Assembly (NCBI GenBank): GCA_035574315.1
Contig: DATLYW010000048.1
Location: 186,001-250,000 of the forward strand
DNA length: 64,000 nt
Origin: Candidatus Zixiibacteriota bacterium
Lineage (GTDB): Bacteria > Desulfobacterota > Binatia > UBA9968
Direction: 5' to 3'
Positions within the stretch are counted from its first letter, which is position 1, and every line of letters starts with the position of its first letter. The notes under the pieces are model-generated. The model did not search any database, had not been told where the DNA came from, and saw only the letters and a program-made list of their open reading frames with translations. Shown here piece after piece: positions 15,919 to 23,193 of the stretch. The position numbers and the translations under genes were made by a program.

Positions 15919-17163
15919 TCACTCGACCGGCAACGGCAATCCCGGGCTGGACAAGGCCTGATCCATGCAGGAGATCTTTCCTCGACTCGGGCCGCTCGGC
16001 GACGCCTCGCCGCCGGAGTTGGGGAAGTTATCGCGCCGATTGCCGTCGGAGTTGGCGGTGCAAAAGGTGGTGCCGATCAGAAACGGGCTCGTCGGGAATT
16101 CCAGAGGACCCTGGTTTCGAAGGCCGGTTGTCCCGTCCGGAGCGTTACGGAAAATCTCTATGGCCTGCTTTTGCGGCGTGACTACCACAATGGCGTTTCT
16201 CTCGTTCGCCGAGTTCCAGATGTTTCCCGCCGTGTCGAGGGCGATTCCGTCAGTTCCCTCGAGGAGCGGATGGGCGACGAAGACCGTGTCGAGGCAGACG
16301 GTGTTGGGGGTGAACGTGGTATCGCATCCGATCTGACCGCCCGCCACGCTTCCGTCGTTGTTGAACTCGACCTTCCAGATCGCTCCTCGAGCGGTATCCG
16401 CGATGAACAGATCGCCGTCCGGATTGAACGCCAAACCGTTGGCGACGAGGTCTTGAGGATTCCCGTTGGCGGCTGTATGCGGAAACGTTCTTGCCTGCCG
16501 GCCTACCCCCTGGGCGGGCTCGGCAGCCAACTGCACGCTGCTGATGTCTCCCCCCAACGCTGTGCCATTGCGCATCGGCTGAATGCGAAAAACTTCTTCG
16601 CAGTTCACGCTGGTCGCGCAGTCCGCGTTCGGTCCCGATATTCTCCAGACTCGCCCGCGCCCGGTCGTGCCGTCTCCCGTCCACAAGCTGCCGAATCTGT
16701 CGAACGCCAGCCCGTTGGTTCCGGGAGCGTTGACCGCAAACGCCGTCGCGTCGGGAACGGCGTTGCAAGCCGGCGTACTCGAGTCGTCCGACGCGCAGCC
16801 CACAGGATGGGGTTTGACCCTCCAGACTCTTCCGCCGCCGGCTGCATCGGCAATATACAGGTTGCCGACCGCATCGAACGCTATGCCCGACGGATTGCAC
16901 GCGGGGTTGTTGGCAATGAAAGCAACCGTTCGCCTTGCTCCGCTGGAGTCGATTCTCCACACCGGGCATTTCTTGTTCGTGTCCGGCTGGCGTCCGGTGG
17001 TGTATAGGTTACCGGTCGCGTCGGCGGTCAAGCCTTCGATCGCAAACGGCGTGAGGGCGCGGGTCGTGAAGGTCGGATTGGAGGGAAACTGCGCCCACGC
17101 CGGCGAAACCAACAGGCCGACGATCGAAACGAGAAACGACCGTGTGGTCCGTTTCAATTTCAT
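15919..17163 (-). CDS. Secreted beta-propeller (NHL/SMP-30-like) protein
   Basis: This 414-residue protein has a signal peptide (M-K-L-K-R-T-T-R, then F-L-V-S-I-V-G-L-L-V-S-P-A-W-A). The mature part repeats NHL-type blades: G-L-T-A-D-A-T-G-N-L-Y, G-I-A-F-D-A-V-G-N-L-Y-I-A-D, G-L-A-F-D-R-F-G-S-L-W, G-L-A-F-N-P-D-G-D-L-F-I-A-D, G-I-A-L-D-T-A-G-N-I-W. Paired cysteines sit in several loops (for example C-A-T-S-V-N-C and C-D-T-T-F-T-P-N-T-V-C), consistent with disulfides outside the cytoplasm. Enzymatic function is not apparent; it could bind a ligand or act as a lactonase-like propeller. An AAGGAG ribosome-binding site precedes the ATG at 17163. Confidence 0.8.
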   Translation of the reverse strand: MKLKRTTRSFLVSIVGLLVSPAWAQFPSNPTFTTRALTPFAIEGLTADATGNLYTTGRQPDTNKKCPVWRIDSSGARRTVAFIANNPACNPSGIAFDAVGNLYIADAAGGGRVWRVKPHPVGCASDDSSTPACNAVPDATAFAVNAPGTNGLAFDRFGSLWTGDGTTGRGRVWRISGPNADCATSVNCEEVFRIQPMRNGTALGGDISSVQLAAEPAQGVGRQARTFPHTAANGNPQDLVANGLAFNPDGDLFIADTARGAIWKVEFNNDGSVAGGQIGCDTTFTPNTVCLDTVFVAHPLLEGTDGIALDTAGNIWNSANERNAIVVVTPQKQAIEIFRNAPDGTTGLRNQGPLEFPTSPFLIGTTFCTANSDGNRRDNFPNSGGEASPSGPSRGKISCMDQALSSPGLPLPVE

Positions 17164-17240
17164 ACCAGCGCTCCTTTCCCCTCAAGGGAGTTGCCCAGTT
17201 TTTCGCAGTGCCGCACGAGCGCAAAATTCGATGCCGGCCG

Positions 17241-17271
17241 ATTCTATCGTAACCGCGGAAAGCTTTGTCAA
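17241..17271 (-). promoter_or_regulatory. Possible sigma70 promoter for the secreted propeller gene
   Basis: On the minus strand TTGACA (complement of 17266-17271) is followed after 17-19 bases by GATAGAAT (complement of 17241-17248). It lies about 80 bases upstream of the ATG. The remaining sequence between the two genes (17164-17514) shows no ORF or structure that I can support. Confidence 0.45.
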
Positions 17272-17514
17272 TCCCCCGAGAGAGGCGCCGGGCGATATAC
17301 CCGGATGAGCGCGGGAAGTATTCCCCAAGAAAACGCAGTTTGCTTGCGGAACCGGGGCCTTCCCGAATACGCTTTCGGATTAACCCGAGCATGCTCCCTT
17401 GCATGAGCCACGCGATCTCCGCCGCTAGGGGGACACTCGAAGCTTCCGTGCTAGGGGCGGAGCCCAGGAAAGGCCACAGGGATGGCCGCCTCCCGGCACG
17501 GGTTGGCTCTCGCT

Positions 17515-18435
17515 TTACCGCGCCGAGCGGAAGAGATCGCGCCGTTTCTTTGTCCACATGCGACCCGCCAGCAAAAACGATCGGACGACACTTTCGTGCG
17601 CTGGCGAAAACTGTTGATTCTTCTTGAAAACCAGAGATACCTGCCACTGTCCGAACACGCCCCGGAGATCTTTCATCACGAAATAAGACAGCTCGTCTTT
17701 CGATACGCAGATGTCATGCACGAGACCGATCCCAAGTCCGAGTCTGACAAATTGCTTGATGGCTAAACAGCCGCCCGCCTCCAGTGACACTTTCAGCTCC
17801 AGACCCTTCCGGGCGAGGACTTCTTCCACCACACGTCGGGCCGTCGAGTGGTGCGGCAGGACCACGAGGGGGTACGACGCAATTTGCTGGATCGAGTGGA
17901 GCTTAAAACTCGACCGCGACGTGCTCTTGGGGCAAATCGCAACTAAGCTAGATGACAACACCGGCACGCAAGCCAAATCGCGGGGGATGGACGGGAACCA
18001 ACCGACACCGAGGTGAATTCGGCCGTCCAAGATCGACTCAATGATTTCTGCGGAAGAGCGCGTCAGCAGGCTCACCCGCGCGCAAGGATTGCGTTTCGCG
18101 AACTGGGCCAAGTGAGGACCCAAAAAAAATGCCGTGTCGCTCCCCGCGGCGATCTCGATATCGGTCGGTACATCCTCCCGACCATCTCGCACGGCTGCCA
18201 CAGCCGCGTCGAGATCATCCATGATTCTCGACAACCGGTCAGAGAATACCCGGCCTCTGCCCGTCAGCAACAACCGATTCGGTTTTCGCTCAAACAGCTT
18301 GACACCTAGCTCACGCTCTAGCCGCTTCAGCCTGAGCGACACACCGGCGGGCGTAAGCCTCAGAAGACTGGCGGTCACTCCTAGGTTCCCCTTCCGGGAC
18401 AGGTGAAGAAAAGCCTTGAGTTGTTTGAGCTCCAT
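17515..18435 (-). CDS. LysR family transcriptional regulator
   Basis: This 306-residue protein has the LysR N-terminal winged helix-turn-helix: M-E-L-K-Q-L-K-A-F-L-H-L, then S-L-L-R-L-T-P-A-G-V-S-L-R-L-K-R-L-E-R-E-L-G-V-K-L-F-E-R, then a linker helix and a two-lobe effector domain beginning with I-E-I-A-A-G-S near residue 93. It is divergently transcribed from the flavin reductase gene, with tandem T-N11-A type palindromes between them (see 18451-18474), so it very probably controls that operon and itself. The effector is unknown. Its DNA and the next two genes look more AT-rich than the surroundings. The start is the ATG at 18435. Confidence 0.92.
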   Translation of the reverse strand: MELKQLKAFLHLSRKGNLGVTASLLRLTPAGVSLRLKRLERELGVKLFERKPNRLLLTGRGRVFSDRLSRIMDDLDAAVAAVRDGREDVPTDIEIAAGSDTAFFLGPHLAQFAKRNPCARVSLLTRSSAEIIESILDGRIHLGVGWFPSIPRDLACVPVLSSSLVAICPKSTSRSSFKLHSIQQIASYPLVVLPHHSTARRVVEEVLARKGLELKVSLEAGGCLAIKQFVRLGLGIGLVHDICVSKDELSYFVMKDLRGVFGQWQVSLVFKKNQQFSPAHESVVRSFLLAGRMWTKKRRDLFRSAR

Positions 18436-18450
18436 GGCCCCTTCGGCGGT

Positions 18451-18474
18451 TAATCTGGAATTAATCGGGGATTA
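18451..18474. promoter_or_regulatory. Tandem LysR-type operator sites
   Basis: Two overlapping 13-base motifs of the LysR T-N11-A form are present: TAATCTGGAATTA (18451-18463) and the perfect inverted repeat TAATC-GGG-GATTA (18462-18474). A further TTATC/GATTA pair lies just downstream (18472-18485). They sit between the divergent LysR and flavin reductase genes and immediately upstream of the -35 box at 18489, as expected for an activating site. Confidence 0.65.
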
Positions 18475-18488
18475 TCAAAGATTAAATC

Positions 18489-18516
18489 TTGACACAAACC
18501 GAGCGGCTTTCATAAC
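18489..18516 (+). promoter_or_regulatory. Sigma70-like promoter for the flavin reductase/Bug operon
   Basis: TTGACA at 18489-18494 and CATAAC at 18511-18516 are separated by 16 bases. The promoter lies directly downstream of the LysR sites and about 75 bases upstream of the flavin reductase ATG. Confidence 0.6.
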
Positions 18517-18592
18517 CTGACGACTCGTGGGAAAAGCTGCACCGTAGATCTGCACGGATCACCCACGGGAAGTTCATCGAGGCGAGAAAGCC

Positions 18593-19213
18593 ATGGGAAA
18601 TGTCCAGAAAGTAGACGTGCCCTACGAACACTGGGATCGGATGTTTTCGCCGGTCGCTTGCGCTGTCATGATCACAACGGTCGACAAGGAGGGCCGCGTT
18701 AATGCTGCGTCATTCGCTACATGCGTAAGGCAGAATCACGAGCCTACCTGCATCTCGTTTACCGTCGAGATAGGTAAGGACACCTACCATAATGTTCTGG
18801 AAACACAGGAATTTGTGGTGAACATTCCATCGTTTGACAGAGAAATTCTCGAAAAGGTAAGGGTGGTCGGCCTGCCGTTCGCCCGAGGGGTCAACGAGCT
18901 GGAGAAAGCCGGCCTAACCCCGATCCCGAGCAGGGTACTGAAACCCCCGCGTATCGAGGAGTGCAAGGCCCACTATGAATGTAAAGTGCTCTGGACCAAG
19001 GAATGGCTGCACCGCCTCACAGTCATGGGACAGGTTGTGGCCGCGTCCGTCAATTCGGACTGCATCGACGCCAACGGGTATGCTGTTCTCGAAAAGCTCC
19101 GGCCGACGCACTATTGTGGGCGGGCTTTCGATAATAAATTCGTCGCCTCTTACGAGGTAATGGAAGTCGGGATGATCTACAAAGGCCCCGAGGCTCGGCA
19201 CAAGCCGAAGTAA
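18593..19213 (+). CDS. Flavin reductase family (split-barrel FMN-binding) protein
   Basis: The 206-residue protein fits the flavin reductase-like domain family: P-Y-E-H-W-D-R-M-F-S-P-V-A-C-A-V-M-I-T-T-V-D near the N-terminus, N-A-A-S-F-A-T-C-V, F-T-V-E-I-G-K-D-T-Y-H-N-V-L-E-T, F-V-V-N-I-P, and a C-terminal M-G-Q-V-V-A segment. Such proteins bind FMN and reduce flavin for a partner monooxygenase or act as oxidoreductases on their own. No two-component oxygenase gene is adjacent. It is the first gene of an operon with the Bug protein that starts 4 bases after its stop, under the LysR-type promoter. The substrate is unknown. Confidence 0.85.
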   Translation: MGNVQKVDVPYEHWDRMFSPVACAVMITTVDKEGRVNAASFATCVRQNHEPTCISFTVEIGKDTYHNVLETQEFVVNIPSFDREILEKVRVVGLPFARGVNELEKAGLTPIPSRVLKPPRIEECKAHYECKVLWTKEWLHRLTVMGQVVAASVNSDCIDANGYAVLEKLRPTHYCGRAFDNKFVASYEVMEVGMIYKGPEARHKPK

Positions 19214-19217
19214 CGCG

Positions 19218-20276
19218 ATGAATCCGCTAAGACACGCCATGATCCCCCGGCTATTGTTTGTGCTCGCTATAGTGATGAGTACCGCGGGTAAATGTGTCAT
19301 GGCCGCCACCGAGAACGGCGATTTTTATCGCAATAAGGTCGTGCGCATCGTCGTCGGATCAAGTCCGGGCGGCGGCTATGATTACTGGGCAAGGCTTCTA
19401 GCTCGCTTCTTGCCGAAGTATCTTCCCGGAAACCCGGATGTCGTAGTCCAAAATATGCCCGGCGGCGGCTCGGTGGCTGCGGCAAATTACCTCTACGAGG
19501 TCGCCAAGCCGGATGGTCTCACCGTCGGAATGCCCAACCAGCTCGTCTACCTGGGTCAGATCGGCGGCAGCAGGGAAGTTAAATTCGACATCCAAAAGTT
19601 CAACTGGATCGGTTCACCTGACCGCAATCCTACCGTCCTCTACATCCGGGCCGATTCGCCGTATAAGACCATGGATGACGTGATCAACGCGAAGCTTCCC
19701 CCGAAATGCGGTGGATCCGGAAGGGACAGTTCGAGCATTATTTTTGCGCTACGGACTTTGATCGGTGCGAAATTCGAAGTTGTCCTCGGATATCAGGGAG
19801 GAAGCCAAACCGACTTAGCCGTCCAAAGGGGTGAGATCGTTTGTCGGTCCATGGGTTTAGGCGCTCACTTTAGCCGCGAGCCATTTACCGAATGGCATCG
19901 CAAAGGCTTTGACAGACACTTGCTTCAGACCGGAATGCAAAGGGATAGGCGAGCGCCGGATGTTCCCACCCTCTATGAGTTGATGGACCGCTACAACACC
20001 CACGATCTCGGCCGCCGAATTGCCCGCATACTTACCGCCGGTGAGATCTTCGGTCATCCGATGATTGCGCCGCCCGGCACCCCTCCCGAACGCGTGAAAA
20101 CCATCCGCGACGCGTACGCGAAAGCGCTCAGGGATCCCGAATTGGTCGCGGAAATTCGAAAAAAGAACTACGATTTTGACCCGGTAAGCGGAGATGAACT
20201 CCAGGAGCTGGCCAAGACAGTGGCCAGTCAGCCGCCTGAAGTCATCGAGCAGGTGAAACGCCTGCTGGGGCGCTAA
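19218..20276 (+). CDS. Tripartite tricarboxylate transporter (Bug/TctC-type) substrate-binding protein
   Basis: The 352-residue protein has a signal peptide (R-H-A-M-I-P, hydrophobic L-L-F-V-L-A-I-V, then A-A-T) and the Bug landmarks: F-Y-R-N-K-V-V-R-I-V-V-G, S-P-G-G-G-Y-D-Y-W-A-R, P-G-N-P-D-V-V-V-Q-N-M-P-G-G-G, A-K-P-D-G-L-T-V, G-Y-Q-G-G-S-Q-T-D-L-A, and A-P-P-G-T-P-P-E-R-V. It follows the flavin reductase by 4 bases. The same fold as the gene at 9906, but clearly divergent in sequence. No membrane subunits are nearby. Its coexpression with a flavin reductase suggests uptake or sensing of an aromatic or carboxylated substrate handled by that enzyme (inference). Confidence 0.88.
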   Translation: MNPLRHAMIPRLLFVLAIVMSTAGKCVMAATENGDFYRNKVVRIVVGSSPGGGYDYWARLLARFLPKYLPGNPDVVVQNMPGGGSVAAANYLYEVAKPDGLTVGMPNQLVYLGQIGGSREVKFDIQKFNWIGSPDRNPTVLYIRADSPYKTMDDVINAKLPPKCGGSGRDSSSIIFALRTLIGAKFEVVLGYQGGSQTDLAVQRGEIVCRSMGLGAHFSREPFTEWHRKGFDRHLLQTGMQRDRRAPDVPTLYELMDRYNTHDLGRRIARILTAGEIFGHPMIAPPGTPPERVKTIRDAYAKALRDPELVAEIRKKNYDFDPVSGDELQELAKTVASQPPEVIEQVKRLLGR

Positions 20277-20317
20277 GGACGAGCGTAGCGATGAGCTTTA
20301 CTGTGGGGGGTCGTTGG

Positions 20318-20632
20318 TCACTTTCCCTTAGGCTGGGCCTCTCGCTTCATCGCCTTCGCGTGCTTCACCATCACTTCCCCCATCTTGATCATCATCTCGC
20401 CGCGCATTTCCATCATCCTTGCCGCCATCTCGGGATCGCTTCCCGCCATGCCCGTCATCGCCATCATCGGACACATCGCGCCCATCCCCATCATCCCGCC
20501 GCCCATCATGCCGTGGCTGCCCTGCGCTTGCTCCTTGTGCATCTGGCCCTCCTGGGAAAAACCTCGGGTCGACGGCCAGGCCATCCACAGGAGAAAGGCC
20601 GCGATCGCGCAAGCTGCTAATTTGCGTGGCAT
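20318..20632 (-). CDS. Small secreted Met-rich protein, function unknown
   Basis: A 104-residue ORF starts at the ATG at 20632 with a CAGGAGGTTC ribosome-binding site. Residues 1-27 form a signal peptide (P-R-K, hydrophobic L-A-A-C-A-I-A-A-F-L-L-W-M, G-F-S). The mature part is dominated by Met and Gly: G-M-M-G-G-G-M-M-G-M-G-A-M-C-P-M-M-A-M-T-G-M, followed by a basic and acidic helix rich in M (R-M-M-E-M-R-G-E-M-M-I-K-M-G). Met-rich secreted peptides of this kind are often associated with copper or silver handling in the periplasm, but I see no copper genes nearby and do not recognise a named family. Confidence 0.8.
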   Translation of the reverse strand: MPRKLAACAIAAFLLWMAWPSTRGFSQEGQMHKEQAQGSHGMMGGGMMGMGAMCPMMAMTGMAGSDPEMAARMMEMRGEMMIKMGEVMVKHAKAMKREAQPKGK

Positions 20633-20664
20633 TTGAACCTCCTGATCGATATCGTTCAGAACCG

Positions 20665-20693
20665 AGTCTAACGTAATCCAGGATTCGCCACAA
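20665..20693 (-). promoter_or_regulatory. Possible promoter for the Met-rich gene
   Basis: On the minus strand TTGTGG (complement of 20688-20693) and TAGACT (complement of 20665-20670) are separated by 17 bases, some 33 bases upstream of the start codon. Confidence 0.45.
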
Positions 20694-20832
20694 CTTACAT
20701 GGCGTGTTGCGACCGCTAGAAGATCGGGCCGAGTCTCACCTGCCGGGCAGGTCAAAAGTAGCGCTGGCCGAGGCCGGCGACGCGAATCGAGTACGCGAGG
20801 GGCACGAGAAGGGGCGCAAGGCCAGAGACACT

Positions 20833-20970
20833 TCAATATTCCCGCAACAACCGTCCGGGTCCCGGCAATCGATCCTCGATGCCGACGAGGCGAAGCGCCT
20901 GCCACAGGCCGGCCTGGTTGCTCGTGATCACCGGCAGGCCGCGTCGGTCCGGATTCATCGGCGCGAACGT
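20833..20970 (-). pseudogene. C-terminal remnant of a maleate isomerase/arylmalonate decarboxylase-type (Asp/Glu racemase superfamily) gene
   Basis: A minus-strand frame that ends with TGA at 20833 reads V-T-F-A-P-M-N, G-L-P-V-I-T-S-N-Q-A-G-L-W-Q-A-L-R-L-V-G-I-E-D-R, G-P-G-R-L-L-R-E-Y. The L-x-P-V-I-T-S-N-Q-A-x-L-W stretch is the hallmark C-terminal motif of maleate cis-trans isomerases and arylmalonate decarboxylases. Upstream (higher coordinates) the frame stops making sense. The rest of the gap 20633-21105 holds the Met-rich gene's promoter and nothing else I can identify. The pair with the N-terminal remnant at 10943 is discussed in the findings. Confidence 0.6.
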
Positions 20971-21105
20971 CACCGTTGTCAAGCGCACGCTTCTCGCGCA
21001 GCGCCGGCACGGCCCCCGGCCTCGTTGACAGTCCGGCCCGGTGCGGGATACGCTCCCGCGCGGGAGTGGCACGCGGCCCAGAAGCGTGGGCATCCGGGAG
21101 GCTCT

Positions 21106-22077
21106 ATGAAGGCTGTTCGCATTCACCGCTTTGGAGAAACCGAGGATGTGCTCCAGTACGACGAAATCCCTGTTCCCGAGCCGGGAGCGGGCGAGGTCTT
21201 GATCAAGGTCGAAGCCGCAGCACTGAACCGCGCCGACCTCGGTCTCCGCAAGGGCACCTATCGGGTGGCTCCCGAGGATCTGCCGATCGTCCCGGGCCGG
21301 GAGTTCGCCGGCACGATTGCCAGGCTCGGCCCGGGAGTGCAGGAATTCAAGATCGGGGACCGAGTGGTCGCCTACCCCGGCAAGGGCGGCTATGCGGAAT
21401 ATGCGGTCGCCCGGGAGTCGGAAGTCCACCCGATCCCGCCCGGAGTCGACGCCGCAACCGCCGCTTCGGTGCCGACCGTCTTTCTCACGGCGTGGTTCGG
21501 GCTGCTGTCCGATGGGAAGCTCAAGGAGGGCGACTGGTTGCTGGTTCAGGCGGGGAGCAGCGGAGTGGGAGTGGCGGCGATCCAGGTCGGCAAGCACGTC
21601 GGGGCGAAGGCGATCGCCACCTCCAGCGGCGAGGACAAATGCCGGCGGCTGCGCGCTCTGGGAGCCGATGCGGCCATCGACTACACGGTCGCGGACTTCG
21701 TCGCCGAGACGATGAAGATCACCGGGGGGAGGGGCGCCGATGTGGTGCTGGAGATGATCGGAGGCGACGTCTACAAGAAAAGCCTGGAGGTCCTGGCGCC
21801 CGGCGGACGACTTGTTTCGATCGGCGGAGCGTTCGGCGCCGTTCCCGATCCCGCTCCGACATTGGCGGAGGGACGCCGGGCGACGCGTTTCTCGATCACC
21901 AACTATCTCAAAGCCAATCCCGGCGACTTCCGCCACCTCGACCTGTTCCTGCGCCTGATCGCGGAGAACAAGTTCAAGGTGATCATCGACAAAACGTTTC
22001 CGCTCGCCGAAGCCAGGGCCGCCCAGCGCTATCTCGAGGGCCGAAGCCATTTCGGCAAGATCATCCTGATCCCGTAG
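21106..22077 (+). CDS. Zinc-free MDR oxidoreductase (quinone reductase-like)
   Basis: The ATG at 21106 has a GGGAGGC ribosome-binding site; upstream in-frame sequence is not protein-like. The 323-residue product has the medium-chain dehydrogenase/reductase layout: M-K-A-V-R-I-H-R-F-G-E-T-E-D-V-L, G-E-V-L-I-K-V-E-A-A-A-L-N-R-A-D, P-I-V-P-G-R-E-F-A-G-T-I, G-D-R-V-V-A-Y-P-G-K-G-G-Y, and the nucleotide motif Q-A-G-S-S-G-V-G-V-A-A-I-Q. Zinc-binding Cys/His residues of alcohol dehydrogenases are absent, which points to the NADPH:quinone oxidoreductase/zeta-crystallin branch. The substrate is unknown. It is followed by the metallopeptidase gene at a 61-base gap. Confidence 0.9.
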   Translation: MKAVRIHRFGETEDVLQYDEIPVPEPGAGEVLIKVEAAALNRADLGLRKGTYRVAPEDLPIVPGREFAGTIARLGPGVQEFKIGDRVVAYPGKGGYAEYAVARESEVHPIPPGVDAATAASVPTVFLTAWFGLLSDGKLKEGDWLLVQAGSSGVGVAAIQVGKHVGAKAIATSSGEDKCRRLRALGADAAIDYTVADFVAETMKITGGRGADVVLEMIGGDVYKKSLEVLAPGGRLVSIGGAFGAVPDPAPTLAEGRRATRFSITNYLKANPGDFRHLDLFLRLIAENKFKVIIDKTFPLAEARAAQRYLEGRSHFGKIILIP

Positions 22078-22138
22078 CTCCGCCGCCCTGCCGGGTCTCC
22101 CTGGCCGCTTTCTTTTCGCTCTGATAAAATATTTTCCG

Positions 22139-23191
22139 GTGGAGGAATCCGAAAACAGGGAGATGTCCGGCGGCGCGCGACGCCGCGCCGCGCCCGATTT
22201 CGCGAGCCTGAGCGACGAGCAGTTGCTGCAACTCCGGATCTGCGATCTCAAGTTGGAGATCCGGGGAACGGAGCTCGAATCGCGCATCGAAAAGTTTTAT
22301 CGAGAGCTCGAGGCGAAGAACATCGCCTGCAAGCCGATCTGTTACCTGGGCGACGAGTGGTTCTGCCCCGAAGGCTCGGCGACCATCGCCATCCCCTTCT
22401 ATCTCGCGCACCCGCGCCTCAAACGGCTCGAAGAGAAGATGATGCTCGAAGTCGAGGGAGGCACCGAGACCTGGTGCATGCGGCTGCTCCGGCACGAGAT
22501 GGGTCACGTGCTGAACCACGCCTACCTGCTCGACCGTGACCGGCGGTGGCAAAAAGTCTTCGGACCGCCTTCGCTGGAATACTCCGAGAGCTTTCGAGCA
22601 CGGCCGTACAGCAAGCGCTTCGTCCGCCACCTCGAAGGCTGGTACGCGCAGAGCCACCCGGAGGAGGATTTCGCCGAAACCGTCGCGATCTGGCTGACGC
22701 CGGACCTGGATTGGCGAACGCAGTATCGCGGCTGGAAGGCGCTGGAGAAGCTCGAATACGTCGACGGTCTGATGCGCAAGCTGGCGGCCACCCCACCCCT
22801 GGCTTTCGTCAAGACCAAGATGAGCGAAGCCTCGCGCCTGCGATCGCGCCTGGAAAACTACTATCGGCGCCGGCGGCGCGCGTACGCCCAGGATTTTCCC
22901 GACTTTTTCGACGCCGACCTGAAACGTCTCTTCGCGGAAGCGCCTGCTTCACCCGACGGCGAGCGTGCCGCGGTCTTCTTGCGGCGGTCGAACCAGCTGA
23001 TCCTCAACGCGGTCTCCAGCTGGACCGGCGAGCCGAAGTTCACCGTCAATCGCCTGCTGCGGGCACTCACCGACCGCTGCGCCCAGCTCGACCTGCGCCT
23101 GCGCTCGCCGCTGACCGGCGTGGAGGTGACCGCCTATTTGACGAGCCTCGTCTCGCATTACCGACTCACCGGAAAATTCAAGGACCGCTGA
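22139..23191 (+). CDS. Putative zinc metallopeptidase (Peptidase_Mx-like)
   Basis: This 350-residue protein carries R-H-E-M-G-H-V-L-N-H-A-Y near residues 118-129, an HExxH zinc motif (H119, E120, H123), and a third acidic ligand candidate in E-E-D-F-A-E-T-V-A near 175-183. The motif order matches the putative zinc-binding metallopeptidase family. An S-L-S-D-E-Q-L-L-Q-L-R-I-C-D-L-K-L segment sits at the N-terminus and a helical domain with Arg-rich stretches occupies the C-terminal third. No signal peptide is visible. The GTG at 22139 or the ATG at 22163 could be the start. The ATP-grasp gene starts 3 bases beyond its stop, so the two are co-translated; the pair may act on a peptide. The substrate is unknown. 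Confidence 0.8.
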   Translation: MEESENREMSGGARRRAAPDFASLSDEQLLQLRICDLKLEIRGTELESRIEKFYRELEAKNIACKPICYLGDEWFCPEGSATIAIPFYLAHPRLKRLEEKMMLEVEGGTETWCMRLLRHEMGHVLNHAYLLDRDRRWQKVFGPPSLEYSESFRARPYSKRFVRHLEGWYAQSHPEEDFAETVAIWLTPDLDWRTQYRGWKALEKLEYVDGLMRKLAATPPLAFVKTKMSEASRLRSRLENYYRRRRRAYAQDFPDFFDADLKRLFAEAPASPDGERAAVFLRRSNQLILNAVSSWTGEPKFTVNRLLRALTDRCAQLDLRLRSPLTGVEVTAYLTSLVSHYRLTGKFKDR

Positions 23192-23193
23192 CC

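Noticed and set aside
20833..22287. 484-codon minus-strand open frame
   Set aside because: Antisense of the MDR gene apart from its last 45 codons, which are the racemase-family remnant kept above.
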